From: Auriscalpium vulgare
Taxonomy: Eukaryota > Basidiomycota > Agaricomycetes > Russulales > Auriscalpiaceae
NCBI GenBank assembly: GCA_019915015.1
Contig: JAHBBC010000007.1
Location: 124,001-188,000 of the forward strand
Direction of reading: 5' to 3'
Length of the DNA: 64,000 nucleotides
Shown: positions 24,990-37,464 of the stretch, in pieces
Layout: the number at the start of each line of letters is the position of its first letter
Position numbering within the stretch: position 1 is the stretch's first letter
Made by a program: the position numbers and the translations under genes
The notes under the pieces: model-generated
The model's input: the letters and a program-made list of their open reading frames with translations, nothing else
Database searches by the model: none
Told to the model about the DNA's origin: nothing

Positions 24990-26869
24990 CTACTCGCGGA
25001 CGACCTGCACAGGGTTCTGCGCGAAGCTCGCGGCGTGGACGTGGACGTGCGATGGGCTCGGCACCTCGTGGCACACCTCGATGCCCTGCACCCACGAGTG
25101 CGCCATGCACTCCTCGATGAGCGCGCGCGACTTAGGGTCGGGCTCGAGCATGCGGCGGATGAGCGAGCGACACTGGCGCGGCGCGAGGTTGCTGATTGTC
25201 GCCGGCGACGTCGTCTCCTTTGGGTTGCCACACGCCGCCACGTACGCCGCGTACAGGTTGTCCGTACCCTGCGCGACGCGCCACGGCAGCTCCGAGAAGT
25301 GCAGGCAGTAGTACACGACGCCGACGGCCCATATGTCCACGAGGCGCGCATCGTAAGCTGGGAAAGGATGTCAGGGGCGCCGCGGGACAGGAGGGCGCTG
25401 CTCACGTTTCCCGAGGAACTGCTCGGGCGCAATGTACGGCTCGCTGCCACACAGGCCCGTGGACATGTGCACGGTCGCCTCCCAGGGCAGGCGGTATACG
25501 GTCGAGGCGCCGTAGTCTCCGATCTGCCCATCATGTGTTAGAGCCACCCGACCGAGGTGATCGATGGCGTGCGCACCTTCAGATGACCATGCGTGTCGAA
25601 AAATAGATTCTCCGGCTTGATGTCTCGGTGAGCGACGCCCTGACTATGCAGGTAGGAAAGGCCTTGCAGGATCTGCTTGAAGCAGCACTCAATCTCGCTC
25701 GGCGACATCCGGCCCTTCTTGATGGCAGCGTACAGGTCGCCGCCCGGGCAGAACTCCATGACCTCGCACCAGTTCTGGTGCTCGTCCTGGACGAGATCGA
25801 CCGTCTCGACGATGTTGATGTGGTGCAGCGTCGAGGAGATACAGAACTCAGCCGTAAGCTTCTTGACGTACTCCTTCTCTGTCTCGTTCTTCCGTCTCTT
25901 TCGGAACTCCTATTGCTCAATAAGAGAATGCGCAGACCGCGAATGAGGCAGAACACGCACCTTGACAGCGTAGAGCTTCTCTTCGGTTCTATCCCACTTG
26001 TGTGCCAGTCGTACGACGGACGTGGCGCCCTTGCCTATTGCGACGCGCTCGCAGGTCCCGTACTTCTTCAACAGACTCGCAGTAGACTCGCCTCCCACGG
26101 TCGACTTGCCGTTCTCAGAGTCCGACTTCCGACTGCTGCCCGTCGAGCGCGCAGAAGACTTGCGTGTGAGCTTCGGCGCGCCGCCAAGGAGGTCCTTGAG
26201 GGTGAACTTGCCACCGCCGTCCGAGTGCACCGACGGTGGGCCCTTGGACCTGATCGTCGGGCTAGGGGCGGCTACGTCGCTGGGCGTCGGCGGCGCCGCA
26301 GCGGACGCGCGGCGGGCCTTGTCCTTCTTGGCGTTCTTGCCAAAGTTGAGCGCACTGAGGGCAGAGACGTCGGGCTTGGGCCCGGACATGCTCGGCGCCC
26401 GACTGGGGGCCTGGCTGGGGGCCAGACTTGGGGGTTGAGTCGACGGCGCACTCCACGCGCCGCAGTCCGATGGAGAAGGCGTGCTGGCGGGGGACGGGGT
26501 CATTGAGTCTGTCGTCGAACTGGAGTCTTGGATGGGCGGGGGTGGCACCACGAGGCGCTGGAGGTCCCGACGCGTGTTCCCTGGCTCCTTAAGCAGCGAG
26601 CCGTGATCGTGGGGCGGCAAGGGCACGGAGGGGGGGCGAGCGTCGCCGTTGGCGGGCGCTGCGCGCTTGGCCGCTCCCGCGGCTGATGCGCCCTTTACAG
26701 GCGGATGGGGCACGGTGGGGGACTTGGGTGGTGCGGCGCCGCGGCGCACGGTGGCGGGGGATTTGGGGGTGGTAAGAGGCGGGGGTTTTCTGTCGCCATT
26801 TGGGGGTTCTGCGCCGTCCTGGCCGTCACTTTCTGACGAAGCCTGGGCGGTGTCGTCTGTCGGGGTCAT
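24990..26869 (-). CDS. Ser/Thr kinase, Hal4/Hal5/Npr1 type
   Basis: The roughly 290-residue N-terminus is disordered (Pro/Ser/Ala-rich) with many possible phosphosites. The kinase domain starts around LLKKYGTCERVAIGKGATS (glycine loop) with the ATP-binding Lys in KLYAVK. An insert after it, EFRKRRKNETEKEYVKKL, resembles the fungal nutrient/ion-transporter kinase family. The catalytic loop is HRDIKPENLFFD. The metal-binding motif reads DYG instead of DFG (HLKIGDYGAS). The APE motif is in SEPYIAPEQF and the later helix is VDIWAVGVVYYCL. Three short introns break the domain. The yeast family members control K+ and amino-acid transporter stability at the plasma membrane; that role here is by analogy. 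Confidence 0.85.
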
Positions 26870-27976
26870 TGTATGTACGAGGGGTGTGGGGCGCAGGAGG
26901 GCTGTGGATGATGTCGTGAGCGTGGTAAGAGTAGAGGTGAGGGCGAGGGCGAGGTGGGCGGTGGCGAGAGGAAGATCGGAGGACGTTGGCGAGTTTATAG
27001 GGATATCATGACGGCGGACACGTTTGGCTGAGGTGGTGGGATACGTTGATAGCGAGGCGGGGATTGGTGAGCGAGCACAGGGGGAGCGATTGGGCACGAA
27101 ACCCGCCCGCAAGGCCCTTGAAAACGAGCTTTAAGATAGTAGCGAGAACGCAGGAGATGAGCGTAGAAAGAGAGATGGAGACGGACAAGAGCCGGGGCTG
27201 AACGCTTTCATCCCCGAAAAAGATTAGATAATCAGTGGTCGCTGAGCAAGCAACGGCCACTGCCTGCAGCCAGCCCGCAGACCTGCCGCAGACACTCTTC
27301 CTTCGACACTGCAGACATCAGACGGCCACATCAGAGCCCGCCGCACCCGGTGATAACGGGCCCCTGCTCGTCGCGAGAACAACGACCACGAGGCAGCGCG
27401 AAACTCAGCTCGCCCGCGCGTGACGCTACGGGCCCCCTGCGCTCTGGCCAATAATCCGCGCCACGTTCCCCCACGTACACGGTTATCAAAGGCGCCCACG
27501 TCGCCCATTGGCCGCGCCGGCCACTGAGTGCTTTTCGCCCTTCGTCACACACGGCGGCGTGAGGCGGCGTGACACACAAAGCACCTAGCCTTCGCACCTG
27601 CTGATGGTTAGGTACACTGCCGTAGACTTCGTGGGCAGTCTCGTAGCTTCTAGCACTCGGGCGAGAGGCGTACCCTAGGCCCGTCAGTGTCACTGTGAGG
27701 CCCGTCAATGTAAGGTTGCTGCACTGCGTGAGTAACCCGGGGTTGGGGTCCGGGGAAGGATCAAGGAGGATGCGGGGGCCCAGCCGGCCCGGCCCGGGTC
27801 GGCAGACCAGCTGTACAGCTGTGGCACTAAGGTTCGGTGGCTTGTGTTACGTAACCACTCCAGCCACACCGTCCTCACCGACATCTGCTGCTCATCATCG
27901 CCATCCCGCAAGACCAAGGTGAGCCCGCCGTCCCTGCTGCACGCACCCTCGCAGACTCCCTCTCCAGACATCGACG
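26870..27976. promoter_or_regulatory. Divergent promoter region, kinase/eL19
   Basis: About 1.1 kb between two outward-facing genes. CCAAT boxes are visible at 27448-27452 (plus orientation) and 27507-27511 (as ATTGG). Immediately before the eL19 start, a donor-like GTGAGC at 27919 and acceptor TCTCCAG ending at 27967 mark a probable 49 nt intron in the 5' untranslated region. No further gene was recognised. Confidence 0.45.
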
Positions 27977-28670
27977 ATGGTCAACCTCAGATCGCAAAAG
28001 CGGCTTGCCGCATCCGTCTCGGGCGTCGGCAAGCGCAAAATCTGGTGCGACCCCAACGAGCAGGCAGAGATTGGCAACGCCAACTCGCGCACCCACGTAA
28101 AGAAGCTCATCAAGGACGGCCGCATCATCATCAAGCCCACCACCGTCCACTCCCGTGCACGCACCCTCGACCTCCTCGCCGCGAAGCGCAAGGGCCGCCA
28201 CACCGGTGTCGGAAAGCGCAAGGGTACCAATGAGGCCCGTATGCCCAGCAAGGTTCTCTGGATGCGGCGGCAGCGTGTGCTGCGGAGACTTCTGCGGAAG
28301 TACCGCGAGTCGGGCAAGATCGACAAGCACCTGTGAGTCGCCCGTCCGCTCGTCTGATTGCCCTTATCTGAGCCCCCGCAGCTACCACTCGCTCTACCAG
28401 AAGGCCAAGGGTAACGTGTTCAAGAACAAGCGCGTCTTGATGGAGTACATCCACAAGGCGAAGGCGGAGAAGTCCCGCACCAAGGTGCTGTCGGACCAGA
28501 TGGAGGCTCGTCGTGTGAAGAACAAGGTACGTCTCATAAGTTTGATTCGTATTCGTCCCAAAATCTAACGTAGGCGTTCTGCGTAGGCTGCTCGGGAACG
28601 TCGCGCTGCACGCGTCGCCGAGAAGCGGTCAGGGATCACTGCGGTCGAGCAGGAGGAGGCAAAGGAGTGA
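27977..28670 (+). CDS. RPL19: 60S ribosomal protein eL19 (Rpl19)
   Basis: Cytosolic large-subunit ribosomal protein. Exons 27977-28332, 28382-28526 and 28587-28670 give 194 residues. The start [18 protein letters not shown] and the blocks VWCDPNE-like ([11 protein letters not shown]), [50 protein letters not shown] and [19 protein letters not shown] match the family. The tail is the usual basic helix, ending EEAKE. The protein is complete. Confidence 0.98.
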
Positions 28671-29002
28671 TTATGTCGTTTCCCATCTCTCACGTCTGTA
28701 CGCTGTATGCCGCATGCCCGTTCCCACTATCACACCAGGCCTCATGCTCGCATACCATCTGTCCGACATGAGAGAGCGTTATCTGTCAGTTTTAAGGCAT
28801 CTTGAGACTTGACCGTGATGACTTCCCTGGGATGCGTGCAAGACTGGGGCAAGTCGCAAGAGTACCGCAGGCCGCTTGTTGACATCTACGAACAATGTCG
28901 TCGCCGGCATCGTCGTAGCCGACAACCAGCTCAGAAGGCACCAGCGCCCACGACAAGTGCTACTCGGTCCCGTACCACATCTCTGCACTCCGTCCCTCCG
29001 CC
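28671..29002. other. Intergenic, possible extended 5' end of MYST gene
   Basis: The frame of the MYST gene is open upstream of its assigned ATG back to 28919, but an in-frame TAG at 28916-28918 separates it from an earlier ATG at 28895. This may be a seven-codon upstream ORF (MSSPASS), an error, or simply untranslated leader. Confidence 0.4.
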
Positions 29003-31015
<2,013 letters not shown>

Positions 31016-31174
31016 GAGCAGAAACTGTACAACATGGCCTTCTCGTACCGACATGCACATGCTAGTTATCGCAGCCTGCGCCCGTTGCGATTCCAATAGA
31101 AGTGGCCTGCGATGGTGTTCTTGATATACTACGCTACAGTAGAAAAACAGACCATCATGATAACAGATCAAAAA
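31016..31174. other. Short intergenic gap
   Basis: Between the MYST gene and the tRNA-Phe gene. Nothing was recognised. Confidence 0.4.
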
Positions 31175-31267
31175 TGCCAGAACCGTGGATTGAACACGGG
31201 ACCTCCAGAAGGCAGTCGGCTGTACCGGCGCTTCAGTCTGTTGCTCTCCCAGCTGAGCTATTCCGGC
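31175..31267 (-). tRNA. tRNA-Phe(GAA), second copy, longer intron
   Basis: Minus-strand cloverleaf with acceptor GCCGGAA/TTCTGGC, the same D and T arms as the copy at 22917-23004, and anticodon GAA. The length of 93 nt equals 73 plus a 20 nt intron after position 37. The intron sequence is unrelated to that of the other copy, while the mature sequence differs only at a compensated acceptor-stem pair (G to A against C to T). Confidence 0.93.
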
Positions 31268-31658
31268 GATGATGATGATCTGCCGTAGCCTATTATGATG
31301 GCTGCCGAGCACCACGGCAGACCATTGACTCGAGAGACCAAGGCATCCTACAACCAAGTCTAAACCCGTTAAACTCCCCAATCAGAAGGTGAAGGAGCGT
31401 TTCTTGGTCGAATGGCGGAGGCGGAAAGAGCGCCGAGAGCGCTCATGGCTCTGCCGACTTTTTGTTTTCATCGTCGTACTGCATGACTAGACCCCTAGAG
31501 GGATGGACAAGAAACTTGCTCATGGCACCTTGTCACCTGCTTATTATTTACTACAGGCGCAGAACATGCATCAATTGTGCATCTATATTCGTGAATTACG
31601 AGTTACCTAGGACATGTTTACCACAAAAGTTCCCGATATATCGCTCACTGCTCCACTC
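31268..31658. other. Intergenic
   Basis: Between tRNA-Phe and the stop of the next minus-strand gene. No gene or repeat was recognised. Confidence 0.4.
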
Positions 31659-32855
31659 CTACCTGCCGGGCATGAGCGGCACGCCCATGAACGCCCTCAC
31701 GAGCCCCTCGAAGCCCTGCCGTACCAGCTCCGCGTCGCGCATGCGGAAGTCGTCGAACTGGATTTGCGCGTGCGGCACGACGAGGTCGATGAAACGCATC
31801 GGGTCCGTGAACAGCGTGTACACGTCCACGGGCAGCGTGAGCGGCAGCCTGGCGATGCTTCTACCGTGCGAATCAGTCTCGTCGAGGGCGAGGATGTATG
31901 GATGGGAGACGTACCGCCACATGCTGAGCTCTTTAAGCCCGGCCTCGCCGAGTACGACGGGCGGGAAGCGCTGCCAGCGGCAGCCCTCCGCCTCCATCTC
32001 GTATGTGCCGCGCGCACACACAAAGCCGCCCCAGCTGCGCCGCATGCACGCGCATACGTGCGTGAACGCGTAGATGCGGCCCTTGCGGTCGTGCATCTGC
32101 AAGTTCGCGGTCGACGCCACGACGAGCAGGTCGTCCTCGTCCGGGGCGTCCTCGGCGCCGGGCTGCTGCTCCTTCTCTGGCCCCGTCTCCGCGCCGTCCT
32201 CGTCCTGCGCAGGGGTGCCGAGCTTGTCCGCGCCGGGCCCGTCGAGTGCGGCGTAGTCCAGCCCGAAGCGCACGTCCGCGGCGAGGTCGTCAAAGCGGAG
32301 CACCTCGCCGAAGAGCACGGTGGACACGAGCGCCTCGCGCAGGCGCTGCACGAGGTACGGGGTGGCAGTCGAGGAGAACACGCGCAGGCGGAAGCCGTCG
32401 AGGGTGACCTGCACGGGCGGGCCCGCGGACAGGCGTGCGAGCACGGGGAAGACGAGGATCGCGGCGGTGAGCTGGGTCGTGGAGACGGTCGAGAGGCGCG
32501 AGACGAGCAGGGCGGACGTCAGACGGACGGTGAGGACCTTGGGTGCGGCGCGCGAGGGCGTGTGCGGGGTGACGCGGAGCTCGACGAACTTGATGGTTGT
32601 GGACGGGTAGATGGAGCGTGCGGGGAAGACGGCGTGCACATTGTGGAGAGCAACGGAAGGCGGGCGGAGGTGGACGGATACACGTGCGATGGTGAGATGG
32701 TGAGAAAGAATTGTTGTGCGGAGAAGGAGAGACAGCGCCAGGCACAGCGCGGAGTACAATAAGGTTACAAGCACCGACAACAAGTCGAAGAGAGTCGGCG
32801 TCATCATAATCGCGGACGATGCAACCACGCAGAGAGCGACGGCGAGCGGTGTCAT
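31659..32855 (-). CDS. Membrane-anchored protein of unknown function
   Basis: 380 residues after removing one 54 nt intron (31861-31914), which is a multiple of three and stop-free. The N-terminus carries a strongly hydrophobic segment (LFDLLSVLVTLLYSALCLAL) suggesting one membrane anchor. A beta-rich region follows (LTIARVSVHLRPPSVALHNV), which faintly recalls the start of chorein/bridge-like lipid-transfer proteins; I give that little weight. An acidic linker (AGAEDAPDEDDLL-like) divides it from a C-terminal part with several Trp/Phe positions. No catalytic motif is seen. An internal start at the MMTPTLF methionine pair is possible. Confidence 0.65.
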   Translation of the reverse strand: MTPLAVALCVVASSAIMMTPTLFDLLSVLVTLLYSALCLALSLLLRTTILSHHLTIARVSVHLRPPSVALHNVHAVFPARSIYPSTTIKFVELRVTPHTPSRAAPKVLTVRLTSALLVSRLSTVSTTQLTAAILVFPVLARLSAGPPVQVTLDGFRLRVFSSTATPYLVQRLREALVSTVLFGEVLRFDDLAADVRFGLDYAALDGPGADKLGTPAQDEDGAETGPEKEQQPGAEDAPDEDDLLVVASTANLQMHDRKGRIYAFTHVCACMRRSWGGFVCARGTYEMEAEGCRWQRFPPVVLGEAGLKELSMWRYVSHPYILALDETDSHGRSIARLPLTLPVDVYTLFTDPMRFIDLVVPHAQIQFDDFRMRDAELVRQGFEGLVRAFMGVPLMPGR

Positions 32856-33108
32856 ATCGCGGAGGAGGACGAGAGCAGCAGCCGTTGGTCGCCTGCAGGC
32901 TGCTCATGGACGGTGGTTCAAGCTGGCTATGACGTCGGTCGTCGGGAGCAAATCCGCTCGAGGCGATGGCCTGTCTAAGTGGGGCGCAGCGAGCCATAGC
33001 CACAGTGACAGTCGAGAGTAAGCTTAAGTTACAACGATCGACTGTAAGGTTGGCAGACAGAGAGTGAGCGCGAGCGCTAAGCAACGCTGAAGACGATGTC
33101 TACCGCTG
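32856..33108. other. Upstream region of the unknown membrane gene
   Basis: Probable promoter of the minus-strand gene, ending where the duplicated unit begins. Nothing specific was recognised. Confidence 0.35.
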
Positions 33109-34121
33109 TGTGGGCTCCAACGCTGGTTATATCCGATGATTCTCCTTATTTTTCTCCTTGTTTAACGAGGTTTTGGGTGATTTTATGATACTATTTATCT
33201 AGGCACTGAGCGGAGCAATCTGATTCGTCGACTGTGCTGCCGTGCTTCCATACGATCCGCTGCGACAGATATATTTTTATTCAAAGCAACAATATTTGTT
33301 TATGGAACAATGTTGTAACGATCACCAGTCGCGAGGGAATAACAATCGCCAGAAGAAATGTCTGATGCAGCTTGAAACCACTGCGACGTGTCAGCCGCGC
33401 ACCTCTCGCGATGGGCGGTGCGAGGGCGGTTCGGCGCAAACACGCGTCTCTTTTCGAACAGCTCGTCGGAGGATTAACGGGATATGGGTGACTGTGGGCG
33501 ATTACCGGTAACCGCCTGCTACCGCCCACGCTAGTCGTAATACCCGTAAGCGAGTCCAGTCGGAGAACAAAGAAACAACGCGACAGACGTGAGCTTGCAT
33601 GTCCGCCGCCCAGGCTCAGGCTCGCGCCTAGCTAGTCCAGGAACTTCGGGGATTTTTTGTGAACTTCCGGCGCAGGTGAGCATGTTAGCCATGTGAAGGA
33701 ACCAATTTCAGGGAGCAAGGCCGACGAGCGTGAGCGTTCTTCTCCTGGGCTACGCAGAATCCATATATTCAGCACCGGAAACACGTTGCTGGCGATCAAA
33801 GATCACGAAATCTCTGCGCCCATCATGCTCCGAGGAAGCCAGGAATGATGGAAGCAGGCCGCATGTCGCCTGGCGGACTCAGGTATGTAGGCGTCGGTCG
33901 ACGCGCCGTCCCAGCACTTCGGCACGCGCAATGCTGTGAAGCAGACTGGAAAATGGATGGAAGTCTGGGCGCACACTGCACTTGCTAGCCGAAGGTCAAA
34001 GCGCACCCTGCCGGCGCGTTGATAAGGCAGCGGCCCCGGCGCCGTGAATGCATTCTTCTGAACCCCCCAATTGTCCTCCCAGACAACCTCCGCCCCACCA
34101 CCGTCCCGATCACACCAAGCG

Positions 34122-35799
34122 ATGGCTTATTACCAGAATCTCAACACACAGCAGCAGTGGGAGGGAGACGTCCCCGCCGCGGACGCGTCGCTGCTGTGGC
34201 CAGTCAATGACTCCTTCGATGGCAGTGGCACAGGCGGCAACTTCAACAACGGCGAGGCAGACACTCTCTACGGGGGCGTCCCAGCCCCCACGGATCTCAG
34301 CTTTGCGCCGGGACCAGCCCCAGCGGCGTATCAACCCGCTCGCCACGGGGCCGACCTCGAAGGTCAAGCTGGACATAACGTTCACACCGTGAGTGCGATG
34401 TACATGGGTTGTGGTCTGTTCGCTTACCATGGCCGCTGTCGTAGTTCCCCTCCGGGATCCAGAACGGCTATGCCTTCAGTCCGACGTCTCTTGCTGCGCA
34501 GCACTACGCCAACGCCACTCCACAGAGGGTTTACGGCCCCTCGCAATACACTGCCGCTGCGCCGATGGGTGCGACGCAGACCTTCGCACCAGCGATGCTT
34601 CCACCGTATCACAACGTCAGTATCTGCCATTTGTCACCATAGATTGACCACTCACATATCTCCTACAGCAGTACCAACCCACTAGCGTCAACACTGCGGC
34701 GCCCGCGTGGTATCCCGATGCCGCACCGTCCATGGCTGCCTCGTCCTATGGGCCGCCCGTCCCCGCGCACATCGACCCGCGTGTGATCGCCCCGTTGCCC
34801 TCACGCTACACATCGCCGGGGTCGTCGAGGTCTTCAAGGTCTCCGATCACGCCGACAGGCATGGCGCCCTACCCACCCGTCGGTGTCCTTTTGACGCCGC
34901 CGCTCACCCCCAGCTACGGCAAGCAGCCAATCCTGGCATACAGTCCGAAGGGGGGACACTACCTGGGCCCACAGGGGTCCTACGACACGCGCTTCCCGTA
35001 CAACAACCACGCGGCCGTTACGGCCACAACCGACGTCAACGGCGCAACATGGCCGCTGACACCTCCGGATCCGACCGTAGTTGCGCCTTCGCCTGCAGCT
35101 AGGGTCCCCCGGAGGAAGTTCGACGAGCTCGGAGATGACGAGCCTACCGCAATATCATCGCAGGCGAAGAAGAGGAAGGTGGAAGAGTTCAGGGTCAAAA
35201 ACTGCGCGGGCCCTCGTGAGGGGGCCCGGCCGCACGCAGTAAAGGCCCTGACAGAAGAAAATAATAGATCCAAGACGAGCGGCCGCGGGTATGGAAGCCG
35301 CGCGGCCATCAACGGTCCAAGATATCTATCACCATCCTCCGCAGGGCCTAGTGCCTTGCCGTCAACAGGAGGATCGGGGTTGAGGACCACGCCGTCTTGG
35401 ACGGGGGAGAAGCAGCCGAGGCTGACCAACATTGAAGTAAAGAGTGGGGAGGTGGAGGAGGGGAAGGGGATGAGGGAGGTGCAAGACCAAGGACTGGTCA
35501 ACGACGCGCGAGAGACAGACCCGACGGGGTCTACTGGTCGCCTATCTTGCGAGGCTTCGCACTGCGTCAACAAGGCTGGGAAGACGCCTACATTCGCCCG
35601 GGCAAGTGACTACCAGAAGCACCTAAAGGTGGTGCACAAGCTGAAAAAAAACAAGAGTGGACAACTTCAGCGGATTGAAAACCCTAAGGTCCACCTATGT
35701 GAGAAGTGCGAGAAGACGTTCTCGCGGTCGGATGCATTGAAAAGACATTCCGACTCGCCGACAGCCTGCCCCATGCGCGTTCAGGAGCTTGAGAAATAG
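34122..35799 (+). CDS. C2H2-type zinc-finger protein (duplicate copy 1)
   Basis: 522 residues from three exons (34122-34388, 34445-34615, 34669-35799). The N-terminal two thirds are disordered, rich in Pro, Ser, Tyr and Gly (MAYYQNLNTQQQWEG, PAWYPDAAPSMAASSYGPP), with a basic cluster QAKKRKVEEF that looks like a nuclear localisation signal. Two fingers lie at the C-terminus: one with a long spacing (CEASHC then HLKVVH) and one C2HC-like finger (CEKCEKTFSRSDALKRH, then C). It is probably a sequence-specific DNA-binding transcription factor; its targets are unknown. The start is the ATG before AYYQNL and follows a CA-rich leader. The gene is intact, unlike copy 2. Confidence 0.85.
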
Positions 35800-37464
35800 A
35801 GGGAACTGCTTGGGACGTGATATGAGACGAAGGCGAGTCAGATGGAGGGAGGCGAGCAAGGTTGGGACGCACCGGTTGGACATTTTCATATCTGTTGTAT
35901 TTGTATCCGTTTTTCTTTCGTTACTTCATTTCTCTCTTGCTGTTATTTCTTTTTCTTATCGATGGCGTCGCAGCAATCAATATTCATCAGCTTCTCTAAA
36001 CAATGGCTCTGACCTGTGCGAGTTTCTCCGGGAGGGCGAGGCAACGCGTGCTGGCGTGTGCGACCGACAACGGCATCTATACGGCACTTGCGTCGGTCGA
36101 CGAATCCAAGGCGGCAGCCGGAACGACGTTCGTTAGTTCACCGCCAAGGACATTGGAGGCAGCACGCACAAGCCAGCAGCTGGTCAGTGGTGCGCAGGCC
36201 ATGTGCTCCCTGTTCCAATTGATGTCGAGAGGGGAAAGTCATGGCCGGTAGCATCCGCGCGATGTTCGCGTGGTGCTGGCCGTTCGAACATGACCGAGCC
36301 GCCGTGTGCAAGTCCCGTGAGGTCTGCACTTGCATTGTGACACTTGCCTTCTTCGGCTTTGGTATCCTGGTTCATGACACCATCTGGTCTGGTGCCAAGG
36401 CCATGGCTGCGCTCCTCGCGAATCGCAGCTGGGGGACGTCTGAAGTTCCAAAACGCCGTTTGATTATCTTCACCGTGCGCAAGCCAACCGTCCTCGGGTT
36501 GACACAAGATCGTCCGATGCCGATAACAGAACCACCTCCTCGTCACCTATCCTCCACTGCGGAGGGGTGCTCGACAACGTTCATCCATCCCGAACGACCC
36601 TAGGACGATAAACAGCCAGAGAAGATGGGCGATTCGAAGACGTCCGTCTAATTTGACAAAGTCAACAAGAAAGACGACATCGTGCCAGAGGATCTATGCA
36701 ACATCAACATAGGTCCTCAAGAATGAAGCGAAGTGTGAAGCAGACCGCAGCAAAAGCTACGACGGCTTCCAGGGAGAGCCGGTGACACGTTGGACAACCA
36801 GGTGGAACCATAATTATGTGCGTAACCTCACCAATTCCACGCCACTGAAAGCGGCCGGCTGGGAACAGGTGCAGACAGACAGGTACAGAGCAACGTGCCG
36901 GTGAGGTAGTCGAAGGCTAGCAGCCCAGAAGTTTCAACATGCGCGGCGTTCCCAGCAGAGTCGATATGGCCGCGCGTGTCATGTTCCTGTATCAATCATC
37001 GAGACCGTTAGCAATTCGCTCGATACTGAGGGCACAGTTCATACCATGATCAAGTCACGTTGCCGTCATCCCATAGGTACGCGTATACCCCTCCCAACTC
37101 AGTCCCAAGCGGATATGCGGATGAGGCATCAGGGACGGATCCTTTGGCAGGTCGGTCGGAGTGCCGCGGTGCAGACGTCCACGAGGGCGGCTTTCTAAAC
37201 GAGCGTATGGTGAGCTCCGCGACCGTGCCTCTTTGTCCAAGCCGACGACTGACCTGGTCTCAGGACCACGTCACCCGACGCGTACATATGCCTCCCGCGT
37301 ACACGACGCGACTTTGCTTTCCCCTCACCACTCCCCAGCATCCGACGCGCCAGAGAGCACAGGAAGCCAGCGTAAAGGATCGATGTTGCAAGGAGGTGAG
37401 CTGGAATGCGATCTAAAAAAATTATGACTGATCGCGGAAACATCTACAGATCTCACGCGCACGT
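35800..37464. other. Downstream part of copy 1, decayed or non-coding
   Basis: A pyrimidine-rich patch with repeated TTTCT follows the zinc-finger stop. The rest has short frames only, such as one at 36003 beginning MALTCASFSGRARQRVLA, which vaguely recalls a beta-propeller start but is not sustained. Comparison with 55628-57224 shows many indels that are not multiples of three, so this is probably not under protein-coding selection. Confidence 0.5.

Larger units (their letters stand above)
33109..37464 (+). repeat. Segmental duplication, copy 1 (intact)
   Basis: A unit of about 4.35 kb that recurs as copy 2 (39555-57224, interrupted by two insertions). It begins GTGTGGGCTCCAACGCT and ends at CTCACGCGCACGTGA, after which the two copies diverge abruptly. 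It carries a zinc-finger gene with its upstream region (33.1-34.1 kb), and about 1.6 kb of downstream sequence with no intact ORF. The copies are nearly identical over the first two thirds of the gene, and clearly more divergent in the zinc-finger exon and downstream, where many small indels occur. Confidence 0.9.

Noticed and set aside
36003..36600. Possible beta-propeller (CNH-like) gene fragment after the zinc-finger gene
   Set aside because: Resemblance is vague, and the duplicate at 55.8-56.6 kb has frame-breaking indels, so it is not a conserved gene.
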